A DNA stretch of 64,000 bases. Source: Kitasatospora sp. GAS204B (GTDB lineage Bacteria; Actinomycetota; Actinomycetes; Streptomycetales; Streptomycetaceae). The stretch covers positions 1 to 64,000 of the forward strand of contig NZ_JARZAG010000014.1 in NCBI RefSeq assembly GCF_029892155.1, in the 5' to 3' direction. Shown piece by piece: positions 43,963 to 53,049 of the stretch (position 1 is its first letter; each line of letters starts with the position of its first letter). The notes under the pieces are model-generated. The model made no database searches. It worked only from the letters and a program-made list of their open reading frames with translations, and was not told where the DNA came from. Both the position numbers and the translations under genes were made by a program.

Positions 43963-44434
43963 GCACCCGATTCCCGCAGACCCAAACGATCCTGACGCTC
44001 CGACAGGGCGACACGGCGACTATCGCCGAGGCGGGCCACCGTCATTCCCTTCGGCCGCTGCCCACCACCCCCGGACAATGCCTGGGGCGTCTGTGGCCGC
44101 GATCGAAGCAGACAGCCCCGGCCCGCAGTGGTGAGTCGAAGACCACCCTCTACGAGAGGGGCGCCATGGTTTTCCGACACGGCGTCAGGAATGGTTTCAC
44201 CTTCGCGGGTGAACCCCGCTGTGGTCCGCGCCGGTTTCGGTTCTCAGGGCTTGTGCCACGATCGAAAGGGGGCGGGCTGTGTTGGTCTCAGCGACCGGTG
44301 TCGGGGCCGAGGTTCGCGGTCGGGGCAATGTGCGCGAGCAGATAGCCGGCTGCGGCGCGCAGCGGTAGCCCCGGGTGCGGGCCTGTGACTCTGCGTCAGA
44401 GCCGCCCGGCTGAATACCTGAGGCTATTGACTCT
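43963..44434. other. Gap between surface protein and ABC permease genes
   Basis: No gene is supported. An imperfect hairpin GGTTTCACC-TTCGC-GGGTGAACC near 44193-44215 is a candidate terminator for the permease gene, which ends at 44435. Confidence 0.4.
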
Positions 44435-46945
44435 TCACGGCAGCAGCGTGTGCAGTCGCGCGGCCCGGCGTGCGGGCCACAGTGCGGCGCTCAGGCACAC
44501 CAGGGCGGTGGTGGCGAGTATCAGGGCGAGCGATCCCCACGGCAGGATCAGCGTCATCGGTGCGGCCCGGCAGATCGCCCACGCGAGGAAGATGCCCAGG
44601 CCCAGGCCCAGGCCGGCGCCGAGCAGGGTGGTGAGCGCGGATTCGAGCCGGATCATCTGGGCGGCGTTGGCCTTCTCCAGGCCGATGGCGCGAAGCAGCC
44701 CGATCTCGCGCGGGTGCTCGAAGACGGAGAGAGTCAGTGTGTTGACGAGTCCCAGGATCGCGATGATCGCGGTCAGGGCCAGCATCCCGTAGACGGTGTC
44801 GAGGAGCAGGGAGAGTTGTTCTTCGTTGTCCATGCGGAGTTGTTCATGGTCCTTGACCTGGATGATCGGGTTGTTGCCAAGCGCGTTGAGGAGAGCTTGC
44901 CGATTCTTCGTGTTCGCCCCGTCCTTCGTGCTGAGTAGAACCGCCTGGTCGGTGAGTTCGACGCCGTGTGCGGCCAGCGAGGCGTGGGAGAGGACAAGGT
45001 CGGAGAGCAGGCGGTTGGGCGCGACGACACCGCCCACCGTGAGCGTCGCCCGGGTGCCATCCGGGTAGATGGCAGGGATCTGTGATCCGGTGGTCCAGCC
45101 GTTCGCTGCTGCCGTGCTCTGCTTCACCAGGACCGTGTTCGGTGTCTGGAGGGTGCTTGCGGTTCCGCTGGTGGTGGTCAGGTCGAGCAGACCGGCGATG
45201 GTGGTGGGGTCGACCGCGGTGACGCTGCGGGTCTGGTCTGCGACGTGGAGGTCAGTGCTCTGTAGGGCGCTGACGGCGGTGACCGCTGGTGTGCGGGCCA
45301 GGGCTGGGGCCACGGACGGGTCCAGCGGCGTGGGTGTGGCCATGCCGATCTGGTAGTCGGCCCTGAGACCTTGCGTGGAGCGTCGGTCGATTTCGTGGGT
45401 CAGGGAGACGCCGACCACGGCCAGGGCGCAGACCAGGGCCAGCCCGATGGACAGGGCGGATGCGGTGGCGGCGGTCCGCCGGGGGTTGCGGGCGGCGTTG
45501 CGCCGCGCCAGGGTGCCGCTCGGCCCCCACAGGCGGGTCAGCGGCCGTGCGGCCAGCGCCGTCACGGGGCGGGTGAGGATCGGTGTCAGCACGATGACAC
45601 CCATCATGGTGAACGGGGCTCCCACGGCGAGGACCCCCATGCCGCTTCTGTTTCCGGTCCACGCGCCGAAGAGCGTGGTCAGCACACCGAAGGTGGTGAG
45701 TGCGGCGCTGGCCGAACCACGTAGGACGCGGCTTTTGCGCGTCGCCTGGGCTTGCGCGCCGCGCATGGCGGCCACGGGCGCGATGGTGGCGGCGCGTCGG
45801 GCGGACAGCCACGCCGCGAGCATGCTGACCAGCACGCCAAGGACCAGTGAGGCCGCTACGCCGCCAGGGCTGACGACCAGAGGACCGGAGGGCAGGTGGC
45901 TGCCGGTGGCGTCAAGACCGGCACGGACGGCGGAGGCGATGGCGACGCCGAGCAGAGCACCGAGGATCGAGGCAACGGTACCGACCAAGAACGCCTCGGC
46001 CATGATCGAAGCGGTGACCTGGGCGCGGGTGGCACCGATCGCGCGGACCAGGGCCAGTTCCCGAGTACGCCGGACAGCCGACAAGTTGAAGGTGTTGGCG
46101 ATGCCGAAGACGCCGACGAATAGCGCGATCCCAGCGAATGCGAGCAGCGCGTTCCTGACGGCCTCGGTGCTGGAGGCTGTTATGGCGCTCTGCTGGTTGG
46201 CGAGGCTCTGACCGCTCTGCGCCGTGGCGCTGCCGTCGGGTGGGAGCAGCGGCTGGACATCGGTGAGGAGCTGGGTGCGGGAGGCGCCGGCGGCAGGGCT
46301 GAGGGTGATCTGCGAGAAGTGGCCGGGTGACAGGTAGAGACTCTGCGCTGTCGGGGTGTCGAACAGGACGAGGGACCCGCCGGCGGAGACCTTGGGATCA
46401 TCGGTGGTGAAGGTGCCGACCAGCTTCTCCTGCAGCACGGGGCCGTTGACCGATACGGGGACCGTGTCGCCGACCCGGTAGTGGGCTTTGCCGGCGCTGG
46501 AGCGGTCCAGCGCGATCTCCTCAGCGCTCTGCGGACCGCGACCGTCGGTCATGTGGTACCTCGCGTCGGTTCCGTTGCCGCCTGGGATGTAGTTGGCTCC
46601 GATGGAGGACCGTGGGGGAGTGATCGGCCTGCCGGCCTGGTCTGCCACGGCGGCGAACCCGAAGACACTACCGCTGGCGAAGGCGACGCCCGGAAGCGCC
46701 GCGACCTTTTGCAGCAGGCCGGCGTCGAGGCTTCCCTGGGCCTGGCGATACTGGCCCGGGGTGAGGGTGATCGCCACCGCGTTGTTGTCCACGCTGTTGC
46801 TGAGGCTGTTCTGGTAGGCGCCGGAGACGGTGCCGGCGAACGTCAAGGTGGCGGAGAGGAAGGCCACACCAAGAAGGACCGCGAGCGCTGTCATGAGCAG
46901 TCGGGCCTTGTGCGCCAGGGCGTTGCGCAGGACGGTACGGAGCAC
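44435..46945 (-). CDS. FtsX-type ABC transporter permease
   Basis: The 836-residue product is a duplicated FtsX/MacB-type permease. The N-terminal helix (LLMTALAVLLGVAFLSATLT) is followed by a large extracellular loop, three helices (LLAFAGIALFVGVFGIANTF, ILGALLGVAIASAVRAGLDA), and a second half with LSIGLALVCALAVVGVSL, another loop, MLALTAIIAILGLVNTLTLS and a C-terminal LPWGSLALILATTALVCLSA. LALVRAIGATRAQVTASIMA and IGLLRAIGLEKANAAQMIRL are the paired coupling helices. The start is GTG 46945. It pairs with the ATPase at 46995, 49 bases upstream, as one operon. Such exporters move lipids, peptides or antibiotics, or act mechanically on envelope enzymes. Confidence 0.92.
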   Translation of the reverse strand: MLRTVLRNALAHKARLLMTALAVLLGVAFLSATLTFAGTVSGAYQNSLSNSVDNNAVAITLTPGQYRQAQGSLDAGLLQKVAALPGVAFASGSVFGFAAVADQAGRPITPPRSSIGANYIPGGNGTDARYHMTDGRGPQSAEEIALDRSSAGKAHYRVGDTVPVSVNGPVLQEKLVGTFTTDDPKVSAGGSLVLFDTPTAQSLYLSPGHFSQITLSPAAGASRTQLLTDVQPLLPPDGSATAQSGQSLANQQSAITASSTEAVRNALLAFAGIALFVGVFGIANTFNLSAVRRTRELALVRAIGATRAQVTASIMAEAFLVGTVASILGALLGVAIASAVRAGLDATGSHLPSGPLVVSPGGVAASLVLGVLVSMLAAWLSARRAATIAPVAAMRGAQAQATRKSRVLRGSASAALTTFGVLTTLFGAWTGNRSGMGVLAVGAPFTMMGVIVLTPILTRPVTALAARPLTRLWGPSGTLARRNAARNPRRTAATASALSIGLALVCALAVVGVSLTHEIDRRSTQGLRADYQIGMATPTPLDPSVAPALARTPAVTAVSALQSTDLHVADQTRSVTAVDPTTIAGLLDLTTTSGTASTLQTPNTVLVKQSTAAANGWTTGSQIPAIYPDGTRATLTVGGVVAPNRLLSDLVLSHASLAAHGVELTDQAVLLSTKDGANTKNRQALLNALGNNPIIQVKDHEQLRMDNEEQLSLLLDTVYGMLALTAIIAILGLVNTLTLSVFEHPREIGLLRAIGLEKANAAQMIRLESALTTLLGAGLGLGLGIFLAWAICRAAPMTLILPWGSLALILATTALVCLSAALWPARRAARLHTLLP

Positions 46946-46994
46946 GAGCAGTCCAGTGAGAGTCGTGGGAAGACGGGATTTAGGGCGGCCGGGC

Positions 46995-47798
46995 TCAGGT
47001 CTGCGGCGTTGGCCGATGGGTGGACGTTCCAGGCGTGGTGGAGCGAAGGCCTTCCAGGACGGTGTCGGTGGTGGGGTGGCGGATGTCCTTGACGACTCGT
47101 CCGTCGGCGAGGAAGACCACCCGGTTCGCGTAGGAGGCGGCGACCGGGTCGTGGGTCACCATGGCGACCGTCTGGCCCAGTTCGCGCACCGAGTCGCGCA
47201 GGAAGGAGAGGACCTCGCCGCTGGAACGCGAGTCGAGGTTGCCGGTGGGCTCGTCGGCGAAGATGATCTCGGGTCGGGAAGCCATCGCGCGGGCGCAGGC
47301 CACGCGTTGCTGCTGGCCACCGGAGAGCTGTGCGGGGCGGTGCGCCAGGCGCCCGGCCAGGCCCGTGGCCCGTACGACCTCCTCCAGCCACTGCCGGTCG
47401 GGCTTGCGGCCGGCGATATCCATGGGAAGGGTGATGTTCTCAAGGGCCGTCAGGACCGGGAGCAGGTTGAATGCCTGGAAGACGAACCCGACCCGGTCCC
47501 GGCGCAGCTTCGTGAGGGCCTTGTCCTTGAGGTCGGTCAGGTCCGTGTCGCCGATCCAGGTGGTTCCCGCGGAGAGGGTGTCCAGGCCGGCCATGCAGTG
47601 CAGCAGGGTGGATTTGCCGCATCCCGAAGGCCCCATGACGGCGGTGAACTCGCCACGAGCGAAGTCAATGGAGATCTCGTCCAGCGCGACCACCCGGGTC
47701 TCCCCCGCGCCGTAGACCTTGCTCAGTCCCACTGCGCGCGCCGCCGACGCCTTGGAGGAAGCTGTCTCGTTGGCAGGGGCTGGTTCCGTCATGGTCAT
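46995..47798 (-). CDS. ABC transporter ATP-binding protein (MacB/LolD type)
   Basis: The 267-residue product has Walker A GPSGCGKS (56-63), Q-loop Gln near 108 in FVFQAFNLLPVLTA, signature LSGGQQQR (158-165), Walker B IIFADEPTGNLDS (178-190) and H-loop MVTHDPVAA. It is the nucleotide-binding partner of the permease that follows. The family couples ATP hydrolysis to FtsX-like permeases. Upstream are 368 bases with no sensor kinase or regulator gene, so the inducer is unknown. Confidence 0.95.
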   Translation of the reverse strand: MTMTEPAPANETASSKASAARAVGLSKVYGAGETRVVALDEISIDFARGEFTAVMGPSGCGKSTLLHCMAGLDTLSAGTTWIGDTDLTDLKDKALTKLRRDRVGFVFQAFNLLPVLTALENITLPMDIAGRKPDRQWLEEVVRATGLAGRLAHRPAQLSGGQQQRVACARAMASRPEIIFADEPTGNLDSRSSGEVLSFLRDSVRELGQTVAMVTHDPVAASYANRVVFLADGRVVKDIRHPTTDTVLEGLRSTTPGTSTHRPTPQT

Positions 47799-48166
47799 GG
47801 GCGGCCTATCAATTCTTGGAGCGTCGGGCGGCGTGCGGTGGTAATTTCCGTGTCGAGCTCAACTGCCAGGTCGGGCAGCACTACACGAGGCACAACGATC
47901 ACCAGCATCGAAGCTAGGCGGGTCGAGGAGCCGGGCGCGTCAATCGACCGTCCACGCTCGGCCCCGACCAAAGTAGGCGCGATACCGCGGCCGGGTCGTC
48001 CGAAGGGGGCGACATCGGCGGGCAGCAGCAGGGCGGTGCGCGATCAGCGGCGAAGAACGGGGCAGCTGGGACACCCCCACCGGTGGGTCAATGCTCCGCC
48101 CCGTGCCGACCAAGGCCAAGACTGAATACGCGACAGTCATCCGAATCAGCCACCCAAGGACCGCGG
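47799..48166. other. Divergent promoter region
   Basis: The 368 bases separate the ABC operon (-) from the amidase (+). No coding frame with a ribosome site is visible, and I defined no specific operator. Confidence 0.4.
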
Positions 48167-49006
48167 ATGCGCACACGCCACGCCCTTCTCGGCAGCGCTG
48201 CTCTGGGGCTCGCGCTGACTCTGGCTGCTCCGGCATCCACCCGGGACAGCCTGGTTCCCCTGCCATCGACGGAGAACGGCCCTGGTCCCGGCGGGCTCCA
48301 GGAGCAACGTGCACCATCGGCCCCGCTGGGCGGGCCGCTGACGGGCCGCACCGTCGTACTCGACCCGGGCCACAATGCCGGCAACCTCGAACACCTCGAC
48401 GAGATCGACCAGCAGGTGGATATCGGCAACGGCCGCAAGGAGTGCGACACCACCGGCACCATGACCGCCACCGGCTACCCCGAGGCGGCGTTCTCCCTCG
48501 ATGTCGCGCACCGGGCCCGGGAGATCCTCCAGAACCGCGGCGCGAACGTCGTGCTCACCCACGACGGCGAGAGGCCCTGGGGCCCCTGCATCACCGAACG
48601 CGCTGCGATCGGCAACGCCGCCCACGCCGACGCCGCCCTCTCGATCCACGCCGACGGCGCGCCCGCCACCAACAGCGGCTTCTACGTGATCCTGCCCGGC
48701 GAGGTAGTGGCCGGCCCCGCCGACACCACATCCATCCTCGCCCCCTCACGGCGACTCGGTGAGCAACTGCGCGACCACTTCCACGCGGCGACCGCAGAAC
48801 CGTACGCCGACTACTACGCCGAGCAGGGTCTGGTCACGGCATCGGACCTCGGCGGACTCAACCTCTCCACCGTGCCCAAGGTGTTCATCGAGTGCGCCAA
48901 CATGCCCAACCCCGAGGATGCGCGGAAACTGACGGACCCCCAATGGCGCCAGTTGGCCGCCCAAGGCATCGCCGACGCATTCACCTCTTACCTTGAACCC
49001 GACTGA
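48167..49006 (+). CDS. N-acetylmuramoyl-L-alanine amidase (Amidase_3)
   Basis: The 279-residue product starts at ATG 48167 (AAGGA 6 bases upstream) with a signal sequence (LLGSAALGLALTLAAPAS). The Amidase_3 zinc site is visible: VVLDPGHN (His 69), YPEAAFSLD (Glu 106), ALSIHADG (His 161) and KVFIECANMPNPEDA with the catalytic Glu. QNRGANVVLTHDGE and CITERAAIGN are also typical. It should cleave the lactyl-amide bond between MurNAc and L-Ala in peptidoglycan outside the membrane. The acidic Cys-containing loop (KECDTTG, 91-97) and GPCITER suggest a disulfide as in mycobacterial Rv3717 relatives. It is divergent from the FtsX-type transporter, which is notable since FtsEX systems control wall hydrolases. 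Confidence 0.92.
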   Translation: MRTRHALLGSAALGLALTLAAPASTRDSLVPLPSTENGPGPGGLQEQRAPSAPLGGPLTGRTVVLDPGHNAGNLEHLDEIDQQVDIGNGRKECDTTGTMTATGYPEAAFSLDVAHRAREILQNRGANVVLTHDGERPWGPCITERAAIGNAAHADAALSIHADGAPATNSGFYVILPGEVVAGPADTTSILAPSRRLGEQLRDHFHAATAEPYADYYAEQGLVTASDLGGLNLSTVPKVFIECANMPNPEDARKLTDPQWRQLAAQGIADAFTSYLEPD

Positions 49007-49026
49007 TGATTCATGCATCAACTGTT

Positions 49027-49048
49027 GGCCCCCTCGCTTCGCGGGGCC
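49027..49048. terminator. Short GC hairpin after the amidase gene
   Basis: GGCCCC (49027-49032) pairs with GGGGCC (49043-49048), 20 bases after the amidase stop and before the convergent 49142 gene. Confidence 0.5.
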
Positions 49049-49141
49049 ATGCACCACAAGCAGCCCTACTAAGATGCCAGGGCGGGTTCGTAGAACGACA
49101 CGGCACTGTGCCCGGTCCGCGGAGCGTTGTGCGGAAGCGTT

Positions 49142-49588
49142 TCAGCAGCCGCCAGGACCAGGGTGCGCACTTGTGCACGCTGGTTCCGCTTCCGCGCCAC
49201 CCACACCGGACCCGGGCGCTGAGCAACGCTCAGCAGTGGCCCACTGCCCCGACAGGCGGAGTTCATCTGCAGGGGCGAGCCGTCCGGTGACAAGCAGGTC
49301 GCCATCATGGCTGACCACCAGGTAGCCGGCTCGCTCCAGGATCATCGACACCGCGGAGGTCACCGTCTTCCCCAGCCCCTGGGGATCCCTGTCCGTGCGA
49401 CGACCCGGCGCGGCTGTCAAGGAGAGCGGTGCCACCGCTCCCGCCTGCCGACTCACCGGCCTCCACCCCACCGCCACACCCTCACGACCAAGGCGCACCC
49501 GCAAACCTGGCGCTCCAGGCGCGGGGATGACCAATCCCGTCTTCTCCAACAGGGCACACACGCCCTCAAACAACTCCCGCTGATCCAT
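49142..49588 (-). CDS. Hypothetical protein, paralogue of the 6417 gene
   Basis: The 148-residue product begins DQRELFEGVCALLEKTGLVI, then GLRVRLGREGVAVGWRPV, LSLTAAPGRRTDRDPQGLGK, SAVSMILERAGYLVVSHDGD and LLVTGRLAP. The order and motifs match the 6417-6839 protein: a helical start LFExVC, a strand pair with VGWRP, and a helix-strand end with LLVTG. The C-terminal 40 residues are not conserved. No known function. The two genes are 42 kb apart and in different settings. Confidence 0.6.
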   Translation of the reverse strand: MDQRELFEGVCALLEKTGLVIPAPGAPGLRVRLGREGVAVGWRPVSRQAGAVAPLSLTAAPGRRTDRDPQGLGKTVTSAVSMILERAGYLVVSHDGDLLVTGRLAPADELRLSGQWATAERCSAPGSGVGGAEAEPACTSAHPGPGGC

Positions 49589-49826
49589 CCCCGGACTTTA
49601 CGACGCCGCGGCGTCCGCTTCGCGGTGCCCGCGCCCGTGTCGGAAAGTCAGCTCGGCACTGGATCAAGCGGGTACCCGGCACGAGCCCGGCCCCACAAAC
49701 CGGCGGCGCGGCGCAGGTCCGCTCCCCCGGCGCTACGGCAGAACACGACGCGTCCGGCGCCCCAGAGCATTCGTCTGCGGAAACCGCAGCGGCCCCTTTC
49801 GTCCCCTCTCCCCGTAGCATGGATCC

Positions 49827-50246
49827 ATGGACAGCGCGTTGTGGTGGTTATTCGCCACGCTGCTGGGAGTGCCGCTGGTGATCACGTCACTCCCGGAGTT
49901 CGGGTTGCTGGCGATCGGCGCGGCCAGCGCCATGGTAGCTGCCGGTCTCGGTGCCGGAGCGACTTGGCAGATCCTGACGTTCGTGGGAGTCTCGATCGTC
50001 ATGCTGGTCGGTGTCCGTCCCCTCGCCTACCGGATGCTGCGGAAGAGTCCCCAGGTGCGGATGGGCATCGAAGCGCTTCAAGGCGCCACCGCGGTCGTGC
50101 AAGAACGGGTGGACCACGACGGCGGGAGGATCAAGCTGAACGGCGAGATCTGGTCGGCGCGCGCTCTGTTCCCCAACCAGGTGTACGAGCCCGGTCAGCA
50201 GGTGGATGTTGTCGAGATCAAAGGCGCGACCGCCCTGGTCATCTGA
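49827..50246 (+). CDS. NfeD-family membrane protein
   Basis: The 139-residue product has two or three membrane helices (LWWLFATLLGVPLVITSL, LLAIGAASAMVAAGLGAGAT, ILTFVGVSIVMLVGVRPLAY) followed by an OB-fold with EALQGATAVVQERVDHDGGR, IKLNGEIWSARA and VDVVEIKGATALVI. This is the NfeD C-terminal domain architecture. NfeD proteins pair with stomatin-like proteins in membrane quality control; no stomatin gene is adjacent. It is convergent with the aldo/keto reductase gene. Confidence 0.9.
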   Translation: MDSALWWLFATLLGVPLVITSLPEFGLLAIGAASAMVAAGLGAGATWQILTFVGVSIVMLVGVRPLAYRMLRKSPQVRMGIEALQGATAVVQERVDHDGGRIKLNGEIWSARALFPNQVYEPGQQVDVVEIKGATALVI

Positions 50247-50327
50247 CAGCCGGCCGCGGTTTCTCACCAGAGGGACCTCCACGGGCCTCTTTAGGTTCGG
50301 GCTCTGCCAACCTTGCAGGCCAGTGGT

Positions 50328-51311
50328 TCAGCCGTTGAGGTTGCGCATGAGCTCGGGAGAGTAGCGCTCTCCCGAGACGATGCCGCGGGGTGCCACCGCC
50401 TCGATGGCCGCGAGGTCGTCAGCAGTGACGGTCGCCTTGAGGGCGGCGATGTTCTCCTCGAGGTAGCGCCGCCGCTTGGTGCCGGGGATCGCCACACCCC
50501 CCTGGTGGAACACCCAGGCGAGGGCGAGTTGTGACGCTGTGATGCCCTTGTCGTCGGCGAGTCGGCGCACCTCGGCGACAACAGCAAGGTTGCGCTCGAA
50601 GTTCTCGCCCTGGAAGCGGGGGTCTGTGCGACGGAAGTCGTCCGCGGCGAAGTGCTCGGGGCTGGTGATGGCACCCGAGAGAAACCCTCGGCCCAGCGGC
50701 GAGTAGGCCACTAGCCCGATGCCCAGCGCCCTCAGGGCATCCATGACGCCGTCCTGCTCAACACTCCGCTCGAACAGCGAGTACTCGCTCTGGACGGCAG
50801 TGAGCGGATGGACGGCGTGTGCGCGACGGATGGTGGCAGGCGCTACCTCGCACAGACCGAGATGGCGCACCTTGCCTTCGCTGACCAGTTCCGCCATCGC
50901 ACCGATGCTCTCCTCGACCGGCACCTGCGGATCCACGCGGTGCAGGTAGTACAGGTCGATGTGATCGGTCCCCAGGTGGCGCAGGGAGCGCTCGGCGGAG
51001 CGGCGGATGTAGTCGGGTCGCCCGTTGTGTCCCACGAGCACACCATCGTCGGTGAATTCGATCCCGGTCTTGGTGGCAAGGACAGCCTGGTCCCGACGTC
51101 CGGCGAGAGCCTTGCCGAGCAGGCGCTCGTTGAGAAAGGGGCCGTAGCTCTCCGCGGTGTCCAACAGGGTGACGCCCAGTTCGAGGGCGCGATCGATCGT
51201 GGCCAGCGCCTCGGCCTCGTCGGTAGCGCCGTAGAAGGCGCTCATGCCCATACAGCCAAGGCCTTGAACGGCCACGGTCAGGCCTTGGCTGCCGAGTGCG
51301 CGGTGTTCCAT
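50328..51311 (-). CDS. Aldo/keto reductase
   Basis: The 327-residue product starts at ATG 51311 with GGGAG 5 bases upstream. The (beta/alpha)8 family residues are visible: LDTAESYG (Asp 51, Tyr 56), LATKTGIEF (Lys 81), YYLHRVD (His 124), VAYSPLGRGFLSG and the NADP-binding end IPGTKRRRYLEENI. It reduces aldehydes or ketones with NADPH in the cytoplasm. The sequence GLGCMGMSAFYG and FERNLAVVAEVRRLADDKGI are typical of the general-stress AKR subgroup. The long upstream extension in frame to 51479 has no ribosome site and is rejected. Confidence 0.93.
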   Translation of the reverse strand: MEHRALGSQGLTVAVQGLGCMGMSAFYGATDEAEALATIDRALELGVTLLDTAESYGPFLNERLLGKALAGRRDQAVLATKTGIEFTDDGVLVGHNGRPDYIRRSAERSLRHLGTDHIDLYYLHRVDPQVPVEESIGAMAELVSEGKVRHLGLCEVAPATIRRAHAVHPLTAVQSEYSLFERSVEQDGVMDALRALGIGLVAYSPLGRGFLSGAITSPEHFAADDFRRTDPRFQGENFERNLAVVAEVRRLADDKGITASQLALAWVFHQGGVAIPGTKRRRYLEENIAALKATVTADDLAAIEAVAPRGIVSGERYSPELMRNLNG

Positions 51312-51807
51312 GTCTTCTCCCATAAAGAACTGACCGGATACGTGGAGGTCGCGGGGCCGCTTGGAAACAACTCGAGCGACTGCCCGGGGGACGCCACAGA
51401 ACGCAGGGCTCAGCCGGCGGCCGCGCCGCCTCGCACAGCTCCCATGACTTCCGTCCGCCCTGCGCGTGCGGTACTTCACCCGCGCCCCTGGGTACAGTGA
51501 GAGCTAACCGCCCTACACGATACCGACTCTATCGGGAATACCGCTCCCGAGGACCTGGGCTTTCGGTGAGGCATAGGTGCATCTTTAGTAGGGTTTTATG
51601 ATCAACCTTTGTTGATTCCCGCCGTCCAGCGTGGGCTTTTAACCTGTGGCCACTTGCCGTTCGGGTCGCTTTCGGGCTCCGGGGGTTCTGGACCCGTTGC
51701 CGGCGCCAGGCCTCGAAGAAGGCGCGGACCCAGTCCCGCGCCAGGCGACCTTTGCGGCAGTGCGGGGACTCTCGTCACCGCCTTTGGAAGACAACACAGG
51801 GAGAGCA
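51312..51807. other. Divergent regulatory region with small palindrome
   Basis: The 496 bases between the AKR gene (-) and the secreted protein (+) hold no gene. ATCAAC-CTTT-GTTGAT at 51601-51616 is a small perfect dyad in an AT-rich patch (51585-51620), a candidate operator. Confidence 0.4.
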
Positions 51808-52401
51808 ATGAAGAAGCCCGTGGTCCGTCTGATCGTCGCCGTGGCGGCGACGGCGGCCTGCACGTTCGGTGGTGTAGGGAGCGCGATGGCCGCGACCCCG
51901 GCGACGCAACCCGGCGCAGTAAGCCTCAGCGCCGCAACGCAGGACTCCACGTTGTCCTATCTCGACGTAGCCACCATTGCGGTACAGCGCGTCCAGTCCA
52001 GCTACCCGCTCGCCAAGCTGCTGGAGAGCAGCGGTTTCTCGGCGAGCGGTCCCACCGATGACGTGAACAAGATCACCAGCTGGAAGTTCGTCTTCCAGCT
52101 GCCCGGTAACAAGACCGCGATAATCGAGTCCACCGGGTGGGGCACGTTCGCTCCCCCGGTCGTCATCAACCGGCCCTGGACCGAGGATTACGTCATCGAC
52201 TGGACACCTCAGAGTTACCTGGACATCACCGCTGCCGACGCGATCCTGAAGAAGGCCGGATACGTCAGCGCGTACAGCAGCGTGACGATGCGGGCGCCGC
52301 TGGGCCCGAAGCACACCGAGCCCTACTACATCTTCAACTTCCCCGACGGCAGCCACACCGCCGTGGGTCTCGTGGACGGAAACGTCACGGCCTTCCAGTG
52401 A
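51808..52401 (+). CDS. Secreted protein of unknown function
   Basis: The 197-residue product starts at ATG 51808 after AGGGAG. The signal has KKPVVRL then IVAVAATAACTFGGVGSAMA with cleavage near AMAA. The mature part has LSYLDVATIAVQRVQSSYPL, KITSWKFVFQLPGNKTAIIE, WTPQSYLDITAADAILKKAG and PYYIFNFPDGSHTAVGLVDG. Helix-plus-strand spacing resembles a PepSY-like or cystatin-like fold, but there is no firm match. No Cys is predicted in the mature protein. It is followed by two hairpins. Confidence 0.82.
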   Translation: MKKPVVRLIVAVAATAACTFGGVGSAMAATPATQPGAVSLSAATQDSTLSYLDVATIAVQRVQSSYPLAKLLESSGFSASGPTDDVNKITSWKFVFQLPGNKTAIIESTGWGTFAPPVVINRPWTEDYVIDWTPQSYLDITAADAILKKAGYVSAYSSVTMRAPLGPKHTEPYYIFNFPDGSHTAVGLVDGNVTAFQ

Positions 52402-52410
52402 CCAGGTGAC

Positions 52411-52442
52411 CGGGTGCTCCGTGCGAACGTGCGGAGCACCCG
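52411..52442 (+). terminator. 11-bp hairpin after the 51808 gene
   Basis: CGGGTGCTCCG (52411-52421) and CGGAGCACCCG (52432-52442) with a 10-base loop begin 10 bases after the stop codon. Confidence 0.75.
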
Positions 52443-52486
52443 CGCGAGATCGTCCGATGCCCTGTACGAGGCTTGAGGAAACCATT

Positions 52487-52542
52487 GCGGTGGCTGACAC
52501 GTGCATCCGGTACACCTACCGGATGCACGTGTCAGCCACCGC
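52487..52542. repeat. Perfect 26-bp inverted repeat with 4-base loop
   Basis: Arms 52487-52512 and 52517-52542 are exact reverse complements, separated by CACC. The stem carries GTGGCTGACACGTGCATCCG. There is no T-run. The perfection over 26 bp is unusual for a terminator and suggests a mobile-element or recombination origin, or strong selection. Confidence 0.85.
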
Positions 52543-52761
52543 ACCTGCGGGCCTGGCGGCCGAGTGGTGCGTGCGTGACGCGGTCCATCCCGTCATCTTC
52601 GCTGGTGGCCGCCGCGACGTCGCTGGGGACGATGCCGGCGGTCGAGGCGGGCGCTGACGGGGACACGGCCGCGGTGCTAGCCGGTGGCTCGGAGCTCGAC
52701 GGCGAGGAACTGCTCGTGCTGCTGGAGCAGGAGGCCACCAGCAGCACGATTGCGAGCGTCG

Positions 52762-52810
52762 CCGGGGAGCCCAGACCGTCCGGACAGTACCGACGGTCCG
52801 GGCTCCCCGG
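52762..52810. repeat. 19-bp inverted repeat with one mismatch
   Basis: Arms 52762-52780 and 52792-52810 differ at one position and enclose an 11-base loop. It lies in a stretch (52543-53049) with no convincing gene; a minus frame at 52532-52747 has a lipobox-like LLVASC and a Ser-rich tail but no start or ribosome site. Confidence 0.7.
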
Positions 52811-53049
52811 ATCCGGACCCGCTGTGCGACAACCGGTCGGGCAACAACTCGTTCATGCCGAACCGTGATCACGGCGAAGGCGGGCTCGGAGCTTGAGGGA
52901 GGGGTCTATTTGGCGGCGAGTGCCTGCCGGCTTGATTTGGCTGCGATGCCTTAGATTTAGATGGCGTGGTTTATAGATGACCTAACGGCTGCTCCGCAGG
53001 ACGATTTTTGCATAGGCACTGACTTCAAGTCATAGCGATGCCCCCTTGT

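Noticed and set aside
42079..43995. Open frame opposite the surface protein
   Set aside because: No ribosome site or family similarity; it mirrors the real gene in GC-rich codons.
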